Shown here piece after piece: positions 1 through 7,832 of a DNA stretch of 17,964 bases (positions within the stretch are counted from its first letter, which is position 1; every line of letters begins with the position of its first letter). Both the position numbers and the translations under genes were made by a program. The notes below the pieces were generated by a model that worked only from the letters and a program-made list of their open reading frames with translations, was not told the origin of the DNA and did not search any database. Source of the DNA: an uncultured Chloroflexota bacterium (lineage in GTDB: Bacteria > Chloroflexota > Anaerolineae > Aggregatilineales > Phototrophicaceae); the NCBI GenBank assembly GCA_937870805.1, contig CALMZT010001220.1, forward strand, positions 1-17,964, read 5' to 3'.

Positions 1-1
1 T

Positions 2-868
2 AATCCCGACTGGCTGGCACGGTTCGCTACGAACGGACAGTTGAACCCGGATGCGTGGGGCAACCCCGAAGGTATGACCTACGCGGCGATCTGTGACCCG
101 CGCCGCCTGTATGACCCGGCGACGAACTGCTCAACGATGAATGAGTGGCTGTTCGATTACCCGGCGGGCGTGCCTGATGGTACAGGCAATCTGGTTTACG
201 GCAGCAATACCTACTATCAGCAGCAACTGCCCGGCAACATCTACATCGCCGAAGAGTCGCCAAGCGTCTACCGTGTGCTGGTGCAAGCCATCCCGCCAGA
301 GATCAGCAGTATGATCCAGTTCCAGGTGGGTCCGGGGCAAGCCGCGCCGCCGTCGCCGATCTACTGTCGTATTCCCATTGATCTCGCTGCCAGCGCGCCC
401 GCCCAGCAATCGCTGATGTTCCTTGCGCCGCCGCCGAATCCTGACGATGCCGCACGCGCAGAGGAATGGGCACGCGGGAACGGCTACGCTTTCCTGCCGA
501 CGATTGACTGCACACCCGATCTGTTGAATGCACAAGCCATTAACTATGCGCCGTTTGTGCCTGATGGCACGGTGGCGATCATCAATTCGCCTGCGCCGAA
601 TGAAGTCGTGACAGGCGGGATGCCGATCATCGGCACGGCACAGTTCGATGGTTCGCAAGTGTTGTACTACAAAGTGGAAATCATCGGTGGGCAGTGGTCG
701 AACTGGACGACGCTGGGCGAAACCCACAGCAATAACGTTGTGAATGGGCAGTTGGAGTATCTTGCGCCGCTGCCCTCAGGGAGCTATCGCATCCGTCTGG
801 TGCTTATCAGTTCACAAACGGCTGACATTTTGATGCAGCCTTACGAAGTGCCGATTACCGTTCCATAG
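2..868 (+). CDS. C-terminal part of a secreted/membrane protein, probably a class A penicillin-binding protein (5' end outside the window)
   Basis: The frame is open from base 2, so the TTG at 41 is not a real start; 288 residues are visible. I see no transpeptidase motifs, so any catalytic part lies upstream of the window. The visible N-terminal part has a Pro/Gly-containing segment with spaced cysteines (AICDP, TNCS), resembling the region after the transpeptidase domain of Chloroflexota class A PBPs. The last ~95 residues look like a beta-sandwich module (INSPAPNEVVTG, then a YYKVEI strand, then SGSYRIRLVL), as in the BiPBP_C-like C-termini of glycan polymerases. If so, it would act outside the membrane in peptidoglycan synthesis. 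No terminator is obvious in the short gap after the stop. The PBP assignment is family recall rather than motif proof; another cell-surface protein with the same Ig-like module is possible. Confidence 0.6.
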   Translation, partial: NPDWLARFATNGQLNPDAWGNPEGMTYAAICDPRRLYDPATNCSTMNEWLFDYPAGVPDGTGNLVYGSNTYYQQQLPGNIYIAEESPSVYRVLVQAIPPEISSMIQFQVGPGQAAPPSPIYCRIPIDLAASAPAQQSLMFLAPPPNPDDAARAEEWARGNGYAFLPTIDCTPDLLNAQAINYAPFVPDGTVAIINSPAPNEVVTGGMPIIGTAQFDGSQVLYYKVEIIGGQWSNWTTLGETHSNNVVNGQLEYLAPLPSGSYRIRLVLISSQTADILMQPYEVPITVP

Positions 869-939
869 AGTGTTGTAATTTCGAGAGGGGCGAGGCGAGT
901 CATCTTGCCCCTTCTGATATAGTATTAATCCGAATGCGT

Positions 940-945
940 TATAAT
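940..945 (+). promoter_or_regulatory. Candidate -10 box (TATAAT) for the SH3 lipoprotein gene
   Basis: A perfect TATAAT lies 38 nt before the ATG at 984. No convincing -35 hexamer is found at 16-18 nt spacing, so this is a -10-only call. Confidence 0.4.
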
Positions 946-983
946 GACTGCAATAGTCAGAATAGTGCGACGGGAAGGGGCAA

Positions 984-1520
984 ATGCGGAAAATCGGGCT
1001 GCTGGTACTTATCATCATCGTAAGCGTAGCATGTAACCTGACTACAGACGCGCCTACCCGCCCGCCCAGATTCACCGATACCCCACTTCCAGAGGCGACA
1101 TCTACACCTTTACCGATCTCAAACGCGGCTGGACCTACCATACTGCCCATCCCTGGCAGTGCCGCGACCAGCGCCAGATCGACCAGTGTTCCCGTCACGA
1201 GCGCGGCGAACATCGGGAGCCAATGCGAGGTATACATCACGTATTCCGGCGCTGACCCCAACAACTTCTTAAGTCTGCGTTCAGCCCCCAGCGCGACAGC
1301 TTCGCAGGTCTTTCGTGTTCCCAACAACACGCAGGTTTTGCTTGTGCCCGGTTCAGAGGAAGTCGAAGCTGAAGGATATCGCTGGCTCAACGTGATTTAT
1401 GTACAGTCGGCGCAGATGCGCTATCAAGGCTGGATGGCGCGCGATTCCTACGCTAGAGGCGGCGTGCGTGACCCCTCGATTGCGACCCTGCGACAGAGGG
1501 GAACACAGGCGGCGTGTTAG
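984..1520 (+). CDS. Lipoprotein with bacterial SH3-like domain
   Basis: The protein has 178 residues. It begins MRK followed by a hydrophobic stretch and a lipobox-like VSVAC with Cys at about residue 17, so it is a likely lipoprotein processed by signal peptidase II and anchored outside the membrane. Residues ~18-75 are a low-complexity Thr/Pro/Ser linker. Residues ~80-165 carry an SH3b-type pattern (NFLSLRSAPS, then a variable loop, then RWLNVIYV and QGWMA), the fold commonly used to bind cell-wall peptides or glycans. The purine-rich GGGAAGGGG just upstream of the ATG at 984 is the RBS. It sits alone between the PBP-like gene and the convergent kinase gene and has its own -10-like box. The ligand is unknown. 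Confidence 0.8.
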   Translation: MRKIGLLVLIIIVSVACNLTTDAPTRPPRFTDTPLPEATSTPLPISNAAGPTILPIPGSAATSARSTSVPVTSAANIGSQCEVYITYSGADPNNFLSLRSAPSATASQVFRVPNNTQVLLVPGSEEVEAEGYRWLNVIYVQSAQMRYQGWMARDSYARGGVRDPSIATLRQRGTQAAC

Positions 1521-1525
1521 TGACC

Positions 1526-1593
1526 GCCTGTGGCTAAAGCCGACAGGCTAGGTATTAAAATACCCTCAAAGCCCGCTAAAGGGGCTTGTTCTT
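1526..1593 (+). terminator. Stacked hairpins and terminator after the lipoprotein gene
   Basis: Three hairpins follow directly: GCCTGT/ACAGGC with inner GGCT/AGCC (1526-1548), GGTATT/AATACC (1551-1564), and AAGCCC/GGGCTT (1569-1587) followed by GTTCTT. The third is the best factor-independent terminator candidate. The region lies between two convergent genes and could serve both. Confidence 0.5.
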
Positions 1594-1717
1594 GCGTAGG
1601 TTTGCGGTAAATCCAGCGCCTTTAGTGCGCTTCAAGGCATTTTATTCAGCCTTATGCTTTAGCTTGAGGCGAAAAACGGCGATACTCAATAGACTACAAC
1701 TTACTTTTTAGAGGTCG

Positions 1718-3679
1718 CTAATTTCGCTTACGCTTTTGCTGCTCGTCCCATTCTTCGACAAAACTGTCAGTGAGTTCACCGTCTTGCGAAAGGCGTATCG
1801 GGGGCGCGCTTTCTCCGCCGAGCTTGCCCTCAACGTGCTTCCGTTTTTCGGCGACTGAGCCTTGCATACGCTGGCGTTCACGCTCGATTTCACGCTGTAT
1901 CTGTTCCTCGTGCGATGCCAGATTGCGCTTTGATTGACTGAACGCAGAAAGCCCGTTACTGATTAAGCCAATGCCCCAACCGATTGAAACAAACATCGGC
2001 CACGGGAAATCGCCACCATTGGAACCGAAGAGGGTCCAGAGCATAGCATTAATGCAGGCGTAAATTGCCGCGTGCGCGAAAAAGCCGACACGCCTTTTGT
2101 GTTGAACATAGACCATGCGCCGCACCTGCTGATATTCTTCAGGGCTGACGGGTTCGCTGCCATAGTGTTCTTCTAACGCAGCTTCGACCTGCCGATCACG
2201 TTTTTCAAGTTCGCGCGCGGATTTGAAATAGATCGTGACAGCGTGTGCTGCGATACCTGCTCCCCAACCAAATGTCACAAACATGGGCCACGGGAAATCA
2301 GCGCTGCTGGACGCAAAGATGATCCACAGCATCGCATTCACAGCGACGTAGGAAACCAGATGCCCAATGAAATCGCGTCGATCTTTGATGCGCTTTTCAA
2401 CCCGCTTACGGATGCTGGCTTCGTCGAGCGCCAAATCCAGCTCTAAATCGCGCTTTTCATCGTCGTCGAAGCCCTCGGTATCGACGTGCAGGCGCAGGTT
2501 CTTGCCATCCTCATCACCGCTGAGTGACCAGCGATCACCACCTAATTCAAAGCGTTCAGCGCGCCGTTCAAGACGTTCAGCGCGCTTTTCCATACGCTTG
2601 GCGAATTTTTCAGCGCCACGTTCCATATTTTCCGCGAATCGTTCGGCAGCCGCCTCTAATCCAACAGGCGGCTGCGGCGGGACAGGCGGCGTTGGTGGGG
2701 TGGGCGGGGCAGCGCGCGCTTTGGGTTTCTCTGGCACAGGACTCGGAATTTTGTCTGGCTCAGGCGCGCCTTTACGCTGTTCGACTTCGCGCTGTCTGCC
2801 TGTTTCAATGGCATCTCCGCTGGCACGATTGGCGATGAAACCGCCGAAGTCTGTGCTTTCGACTGCGCTGCGAAAGGCTTGCATCAGGTCGCGTGCAGAG
2901 TTGTAGCGGTCAACGGGTTCTTTCGCCAGCGCCTTCAGCAGCACATTTTCAATGGCAGGCGGAATGTCGGGGTTGATTTTGCTAGGCAGAGGCAGCGGGC
3001 TGTAGATGTGGTCATGGACTGTCGCGTAAGGGGTGTCGGCGTTAAAGGGCACGCGCCCGCACACCATCTCGTAGAGCACGACGCCAAACGAGTACACATC
3101 AGTGCGCGAGTCGAGGTCTTTCATGCCCTTCGCCTGTTCGGGCGAAATATACTGCGGCGTGCCAAGCATCACGTCGGCGCTCATGGTCGATTCGCCTGCC
3201 TGTGCAATGCGTGCCAAGCCAAAGTCGGTGAGGTAGGGCGTGCTGCTGTCGTCCATGATGATGTTGCTAGGCTTGATGTCGCGGTGCAGCACGCCTTGCG
3301 AGTGGGCGTAGCTTAGCGCATCGGCTATGGCACTCATAATGCGCACGATCTCTGTGATGGGCAGCGCGCCCTGCGACATCAGCGCTTTCAACGTTTGCCC
3401 TTCGATGTATTTCAGTACGAGGTACGGCTGTCCTTCATGGTCGCTGAAGTCGTACACAGGCACGATGTTGGGATGACTCAGGCGCGCGACAATCTGCGCC
3501 TCGCGTTCAAAGCGCGCGCGAAAGGTGGGGTCTTCGAGGAAGGATTGGTGCATGACCTTGAGCGACACGTAACGATCAAGGCGCGCGTGATAGGCTTTGT
3601 AGACGCTTGCCATGCCGCCCGCGCCAAGTTGGTCAATCACACGATAGGGACCGACATTCTGTCCGACTTGCAGTGCCAT
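1718..3679 (-). CDS. PknB-type serine/threonine protein kinase with two 2TM membrane domains
   Basis: The protein has 653 residues. The N-terminal Hanks-type kinase domain (~12-270) has a glycine loop LGAGGMASVY, the ATP lysine K41 (VSLKV), a catalytic loop HRDIKPSN with D134, DFG at 152-154, and GTPQYISPEQ in the activation segment, so it should be active. A Pro-rich linker follows (PPTPPTPPVPPQPP), then a highly charged helical repeat (KRMEKRAERLERRAERFE). Two 2TM-type modules follow at ~431-487 and ~527-583, each a helical hairpin sharing the signature DFPWPMFV. The ~70-residue tail is strongly charged. No PASTA or other extracellular sensor is present. The start ATG has GGAG 7 nt upstream and TATAAT 38 nt upstream. 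It is divergent from uvrB. Substrates are not shown by the sequence. Confidence 0.93.
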   Translation of the reverse strand: MALQVGQNVGPYRVIDQLGAGGMASVYKAYHARLDRYVSLKVMHQSFLEDPTFRARFEREAQIVARLSHPNIVPVYDFSDHEGQPYLVLKYIEGQTLKALMSQGALPITEIVRIMSAIADALSYAHSQGVLHRDIKPSNIIMDDSSTPYLTDFGLARIAQAGESTMSADVMLGTPQYISPEQAKGMKDLDSRTDVYSFGVVLYEMVCGRVPFNADTPYATVHDHIYSPLPLPSKINPDIPPAIENVLLKALAKEPVDRYNSARDLMQAFRSAVESTDFGGFIANRASGDAIETGRQREVEQRKGAPEPDKIPSPVPEKPKARAAPPTPPTPPVPPQPPVGLEAAAERFAENMERGAEKFAKRMEKRAERLERRAERFELGGDRWSLSGDEDGKNLRLHVDTEGFDDDEKRDLELDLALDEASIRKRVEKRIKDRRDFIGHLVSYVAVNAMLWIIFASSSADFPWPMFVTFGWGAGIAAHAVTIYFKSARELEKRDRQVEAALEEHYGSEPVSPEEYQQVRRMVYVQHKRRVGFFAHAAIYACINAMLWTLFGSNGGDFPWPMFVSIGWGIGLISNGLSAFSQSKRNLASHEEQIQREIERERQRMQGSVAEKRKHVEGKLGGESAPPIRLSQDGELTDSFVEEWDEQQKRKRN

Positions 3680-3716
3680 CGGATTGCTCCGAACTATTCA
3701 GTTGAGTGATACGGAA

Positions 3717-3722
3717 ATTATA
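3717..3722 (-). promoter_or_regulatory. -10 box (TATAAT) for the kinase gene
   Basis: Read on the minus strand, a perfect TATAAT lies 38 nt before the kinase ATG, with only a weak TCACCA at -35 (18-nt spacing). It shares the 156-bp divergent region with the uvrB promoter. Confidence 0.45.
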
Positions 3723-3770
3723 ACTTATGTACGCGCGGAATGGTGAGGGAGTTGCACAGAACATTCACTC

Positions 3771-3799
3771 TGTTTTCCGCACAAATTTTCTGATATACT
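3771..3799 (+). promoter_or_regulatory. Candidate uvrB promoter
   Basis: TGTTTT, 17 nt, then TATACT (3794-3799), preceded by TG. It lies 36 nt before the uvrB ATG, which has a good GTGAGGA RBS at 3821-3827. No LexA-like site was recognised. Confidence 0.4.
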
Positions 3800-3835
3800 T
3801 CCGAGTCCCACATCCCTAGAGTGAGGACACTGTAA

Positions 3836-6800
3836 ATGCCCCCTTTTCAAGTAGTCTCTCCATTTCAACCAACAGGCGATCAACCCAAAGCCATTGACGA
3901 ACTCGTAGAAGGTGTCGAAAAAGGTCTTAAGCAGCAGGTGCTTTTGGGTGCAACGGGCACTGGTAAAAGCTTAGGCTACAACGATACAGTATTCGTTGTC
4001 GAAAAGCGTGGTACAGAAACAACTTCTCGTCTTGTAGCTATTGGCGAACTGATTGATTCGCAAATAGCGGACACGCACACACAGGTTCAGTATGAAGGTG
4101 ATACTGAAATACTCGATGTTGAAAATGGCGACGTGATCTACTACGCGCAAGCTTTCGACCCTAAAACGTGTCAAGTTGCTTTATACCCTATTCGTTCGTT
4201 CGTGCGCCATCAGACTCCAGAGCGTATGTATCGCCTGCGAACAGCTTGTGGACGAAGCGCCATGCTGACGGGTGATCATAATTTATGGGTGCTGCGCGAG
4301 GGTAAGTTACAGTTAATTTGTACTGCGGAAGCAAAATCTACTGACTACATTCCTGTACCAGAAACACTCATGGCTGGCGGGGATTTACAACATATCGACA
4401 CGCTTGCTGTCTTGGATGGGAAGCGCTTGTTTGTCCAAGCATCCGAAGCAATCCTGTCTTATACACGTCAACATGGTGCTAGTAAGTTTAATGAAGCTTT
4501 GCTAGACGGTGGCATTGGTCGTCCAGATTTGAAACTTAGCGCTATTCGTCATAATAGACGCGGAAACGGTATTGAAACACATACATTCCAAGGCTTACTC
4601 ACTAAGACTGATAACTTAGGAGGATATTGGAAGGCAGTCGAAGCTTCTATTGGCGGGAAAGCCCGGCACAACCGTCTCCCTGCACACTTAAAGCTTACCC
4701 CTGAATTCCTGCGACTGATGGGCTACTATATTGCGGAAGGTAATCATCAGCGGGGTTATATTATTCTGGCAAATCGTAACGAAGGTATACGCAACCAGAT
4801 AGAAGCAGCAGTTACTCAACTTGGTATCCCCTTCAGTGTAAGACCCTCGTCTGATTACCAAATCTCTTCTACAGCACTCACTGAGCTTTTCAGCCGTTTG
4901 TGTGGTGATACTGCGCGTGACAAACGCCTACCTGAATTCTGGACACAACTCGCTGACAAAGATTTAGGGCACTTGCTTAGTGCTTATTTTGACGGTGATG
5001 GTACAGTCGGCAAAGCAAGCGATGTGATGGCAGCAACAGCTAGTCAACAATTGGCTTCTGAGCTGATGTACGCCTTGCTGCGCTTTGGTATATGGGCACG
5101 TCTCAGTCGTCGCTGGAAACGTGCCACAAATACAGACCATGCAGGGGATTGGTACTACTACATCACGATTTCTGGTCAGACAAACTTACGTCGCTTTCAA
5201 CAGCACGTTGGCTTTACCATCGGATACAAGACGGAAGCATTGCAACGTCAGCTAAAAGATGGTGAGAACTCGAATACTGATATTGTGCCGATTGATGGCA
5301 GTGAACTAAGGTGGTTGAGGGAAGAATTAGGACTGTTCGCGAGAGAAGTTGCTGAGGGTTGTGATCTATCACGTAGCGCTATCCAAGCAATTGAGTCAGG
5401 TAAACGCAAACCTCAACGTACAAATTTACGTCGCATGTTGAAGGGATTGCGTATTGAAGCTCAGAAGCGAGAGCAAATAGCAGCACAATGGTGGAATATG
5501 TGGCACCATCTAAACGATCTCTGCCAACTACACTGGACACCTGTAGAGTCTGTTGAACAGATAGAATACACGCATCCTTATGTGTATGACTTCTGCGTGC
5601 CCGGAGTCGAAAACTTCTTAGCTGGCTTGGGTGGTTTCTTCGTACACAACACGTTCAGCATCGCGAAAATAATCGAGCAAACCCAAAAACCGGCTCTCAT
5701 TCTGGCGCACAACAAGACACTTGCCGCGCAGTTATACGCCGAATTCCGCGAGTTCTTCCCCAGGAACGCCGTCGAATACTACGTCAGCTACTACGACTAC
5801 TATCAGCCAGAGTCGTATGTTCCACGTCACGATCTGTTCATCGAAAAGCAGACGGACATCAACCGCCAGATCGAAAACTTACGCATCGCTTCCAAAGCTT
5901 CGCTGCTCTCACGCCGCGATGTGATTATCATCGCATCGGTGTCGTGCATCTACGCGACAGGCGACCCGGAGACGTGGGGCAGTTCCATCGCGCAGTTCCA
6001 CGTCGGCGAGTCAGTCAAGCGTGAAGCGGCGCTGCGCCAACTGGTGAACCTGCAATATACACGCAACGACATGGTGCTTGAAAAGGGCGATTTCCGCGCG
6101 CGCGGCGATACGCTGGAAGTGTTTCCGCCGTACATTGACTACGCTTTCCGTATCGTGCTTTTCGGTGACGAGATCGAGCGCATTGTCGAATTCGACCCGC
6201 TGACAGGCGAAGTGCTGAACAATCCCTCTACTGCCGTCATCTTCCCGGCGGCGCAGTTCATGGCAGACACCGACAAGCTGCAAAAGGCGATTCACGACAT
6301 CGAGCAGGAGCTTGAGCAGCAAATTGCTTTCTTCAAGAATCAAGGCAAGCTGCTAGAGGCGCAGCGCATCGAACAGCGCACGCGCTATGACATCGAAATG
6401 CTGCGTGAGATGGGCTTCACATCGGGCATTGAGAACTATTCGCGGCACCTCGATCAACGTCTGCCCGGCAGCCCGCCATACTCACTGATCGACTACTTCC
6501 CGAAGGATTACCTGCTGGTCATCGACGAGTCGCATATGACCATCCCACAGCTTCACGGCATGTACAACGGCGACAGGACGCGCAAATCGACACTGATCGA
6601 ATACGGCTTCCGTTTGCCGAGCGCGCTGGACAACCGCCCGCTGAAGTTCGAGGAGATCGAGGAGCGCATGGGGCAGACGATCTATACCAGCGCGACGCCG
6701 GGACCCTACGAGATGAAACGCGCCGATGCCGTCGTCCAGCAGATCATCCGCCCGACAGGCGTGGTTGACCCGCAGATCAGCGTGCGCCCGGTAGAAGGAC

Positions 6801-7531
6801 AGATCGATGACCTGCTGCAAGAGGTAGCGCTGCGCGTCAAGAAGGGACAACGCGCGATCATCACCACACTGACGCAGAAGATGGCGGAAGAATTGGCGGG
6901 TTATCTCAACGAAGTGGGCGTGCGAGCACATCATCTGCACGCCGAAATCCAGACGTTAGAGCGCGTCGAGATCCTGCGCGACCTGCGTATGGGTGTGTAC
7001 GACGCAGTGGTCGGCATTAACCTGCTGCGTGAAGGCATCGACCTGCCGGAAGTATCACTCGTCGCCATCCTTGACGCCGACAAAGAAGGCTTCCTGCGCT
7101 CAGAGCAAGCGCTGGTGCAGATCATTGGGCGTGCGGCGCGGCACATCGAAGGACAGGTGATTTTGTACGCGAACCGGATGACCGACTCGATGAAGGGCGC
7201 GATTGGCGAGACCGAACGCCGCCGCGCTATACAGGAAGCGTACAACACAGAGCACAATATTGAGCCTGCCAGCATCATCAAGGAAATCCGCGACCTGACA
7301 GACCGTATCCGCAGCGTCGTGACGGAAGAAGACGGCATCAAAGCGAAGGCGAAGACCAGCGCTGCCGACCTGACGAAGGATGAACTGCACAAGCTGGTGA
7401 AGGCGCTGGAAAAAGAAATGAAGGACGCGGCGAAGGCGCTGGAATTCGAGAAGGCGGCGGCGCTGCGCGATCAACTGTTTGATTTGCGCGGAATGCTGGC
7501 GGAGAAAGACCCCGATTTGCTGTTGGGATAG
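3836..7531 (+). CDS. uvrB: UvrABC excinuclease subunit B, interrupted by an intein
   Basis: UvrB is the damage-verifying, DNA-loading helicase-like subunit of nucleotide excision repair. The 1231-residue precursor consists of N-extein 1-44, intein 45-605 and C-extein 606-1231, so the spliced product has 670 residues, the usual UvrB length. The splice rebuilds a perfect P-loop, GATGTGK|TFSIAKI. Further UvrB hallmarks in order are NKTLAAQLY, the beta-hairpin segment YYVSYYDYYQPESYVP, SVSCIYATGDP, motif II VIDESH, motif III TSATPG, INLLREGIDLPEVSLVAILD (motif V), QIIGRAAR (motif VI), and a C-terminal UVR motif (KALEFEKAAALRDQL), which contacts UvrA/UvrC. The start is ATG 3836 with GTGAGGA 8 nt upstream. 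Unspliced protein would have a split P-loop and should be unable to hydrolyse ATP (inference). Confidence 0.97.
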   Translation: MPPFQVVSPFQPTGDQPKAIDELVEGVEKGLKQQVLLGATGTGKSLGYNDTVFVVEKRGTETTSRLVAIGELIDSQIADTHTQVQYEGDTEILDVENGDVIYYAQAFDPKTCQVALYPIRSFVRHQTPERMYRLRTACGRSAMLTGDHNLWVLREGKLQLICTAEAKSTDYIPVPETLMAGGDLQHIDTLAVLDGKRLFVQASEAILSYTRQHGASKFNEALLDGGIGRPDLKLSAIRHNRRGNGIETHTFQGLLTKTDNLGGYWKAVEASIGGKARHNRLPAHLKLTPEFLRLMGYYIAEGNHQRGYIILANRNEGIRNQIEAAVTQLGIPFSVRPSSDYQISSTALTELFSRLCGDTARDKRLPEFWTQLADKDLGHLLSAYFDGDGTVGKASDVMAATASQQLASELMYALLRFGIWARLSRRWKRATNTDHAGDWYYYITISGQTNLRRFQQHVGFTIGYKTEALQRQLKDGENSNTDIVPIDGSELRWLREELGLFAREVAEGCDLSRSAIQAIESGKRKPQRTNLRRMLKGLRIEAQKREQIAAQWWNMWHHLNDLCQLHWTPVESVEQIEYTHPYVYDFCVPGVENFLAGLGGFFVHNTFSIAKIIEQTQKPALILAHNKTLAAQLYAEFREFFPRNAVEYYVSYYDYYQPESYVPRHDLFIEKQTDINRQIENLRIASKASLLSRRDVIIIASVSCIYATGDPETWGSSIAQFHVGESVKREAALRQLVNLQYTRNDMVLEKGDFRARGDTLEVFPPYIDYAFRIVLFGDEIERIVEFDPLTGEVLNNPSTAVIFPAAQFMADTDKLQKAIHDIEQELEQQIAFFKNQGKLLEAQRIEQRTRYDIEMLREMGFTSGIENYSRHLDQRLPGSPPYSLIDYFPKDYLLVIDESHMTIPQLHGMYNGDRTRKSTLIEYGFRLPSALDNRPLKFEEIEERMGQTIYTSATPGPYEMKRADAVVQQIIRPTGVVDPQISVRPVEGQIDDLLQEVALRVKKGQRAIITTLTQKMAEELAGYLNEVGVRAHHLHAEIQTLERVEILRDLRMGVYDAVVGINLLREGIDLPEVSLVAILDADKEGFLRSEQALVQIIGRAARHIEGQVILYANRMTDSMKGAIGETERRRAIQEAYNTEHNIEPASIIKEIRDLTDRIRSVVTEEDGIKAKAKTSAADLTKDELHKLVKALEKEMKDAAKALEFEKAAALRDQLFDLRGMLAEKDPDLLLG
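3968..5650 (+). mobile_element. UvrB intein with LAGLIDADG homing endonuclease and embedded Cro/C1-type HTH
   Basis: The 561-residue intein occupies precursor residues 45-605. Splicing motifs are visible. Block A starts with Ser1 (SLGYNDTVFVVEKRG). Block B has TGDH at 145-148. Block F is YDFCVPGVENFLAG. Block G is GFFVHN, with terminal His-Asn and Thr as the +1 nucleophile. The two LAGLIDADG helices are LTPEFLRLMGYYIAEGN (287-303, acid E301) and DLGHLLSAYFDGDG (376-389, acid D386 or D388), so the endonuclease looks intact. Between the second LAGLIDADG region and block F lies an extra helix-turn-helix (489-538; nt 5300-5449) with the XRE pattern SRSAIQAIESGKRKP. The DNA is visibly more AT-rich and uses more A/T-ending codons than the flanking extein, which suggests transfer. 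The boundaries are firm because removal restores the P-loop exactly. Confidence 0.95.
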
Positions 7532-7538
7532 AAGTACA

Positions 7539-7559
7539 GCAATGAGCAATGAGCAATGA
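7539..7559. repeat. Three perfect tandem copies of GCAATGA
   Basis: The heptamer is repeated three times just after the uvrB stop, followed by a CAGTAGTCAG/TTCAGCAG-type stretch. It looks like short dispersed intergenic filler. Confidence 0.6.
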
Positions 7560-7590
7560 GTAAAAGCGGTCAGTAGTCAGCTTTCAGCAG

Positions 7591-7604
7591 TTAGCATATG
7601 CTAA
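7591..7604. repeat. 14-bp perfect palindrome TTAGCATATGCTAA
   Basis: A perfect dyad in the uvrB downstream region. It could be a protein-binding site, but it is not close enough to a recognised promoter to assign. Confidence 0.4.
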
Positions 7605-7610
7605 AGATGA

Positions 7611-7638
7611 ACCGCAAAGGCGCAGAGAACGCAAAGAA
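7611..7638. repeat. Degenerate ~9-bp tandem repeat (CGCAAAGG / CGCAGAGAA / CGCAAAGAA)
   Basis: Three degenerate 8-9-bp units sit next to each other downstream of uvrB. Similar GCAAAG/GCAGAG runs are, from general knowledge, common dispersed intergenic elements in Chloroflexota and Cyanobacteria. Confidence 0.45.
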
Positions 7639-7647
7639 GGAATTCAG

Positions 7648-7678
7648 AAGGGGCGATGCAGGTGTGCATCGTCCCTTT
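7648..7678 (+). terminator. 13-bp stem hairpin (repeat copy 1), likely uvrB terminator
   Basis: The stem AAGGGGCGATGCA pairs with TGCATCGTCCCTT across a 4-nt GGTG loop, with one G-T wobble, and is followed by T. A near-identical hairpin occurs at 8426-8457, and a third with a related GGGCGA core at 14976-14996. Confidence 0.6.
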
Positions 7679-7760
7679 GTGTTATGGACATCAGCACTGT
7701 TTCTATTGGGTTGCATTGGCGAATGATGGGCAGTATGTACCGTACCTAAAATATGTGGCA

Positions 7761-7766
7761 TATAAT
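7761..7766 (+). promoter_or_regulatory. -10 box (TATAAT) for the six-helix membrane protein gene
   Basis: A perfect TATAAT in an AT-rich stretch, 67 nt before the ATG at 7833. No clear -35 is seen. It implies a leader of ~55 nt. Confidence 0.4.
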
Positions 7767-7832
7767 AAGATCGGTAATTGATACAAAGCATATTACGAAA
7801 TCAGAGTTGCAGGAATATTCAAAGGGGGCGTT

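Noticed and set aside
131..727. Long antisense frame opposite the PBP-like gene, and similar antisense frames over uvrB and tal-pgi
   Set aside because: They are shadows of GC-rich coding strands: no domain pattern, and the opposite strand encodes recognised proteins.
3680..3835. SOS/LexA box in the uvrB promoter (GAAC...GTTTTC)
   Set aside because: The half-sites do not match known LexA spacings or symmetry; no dyad is present.
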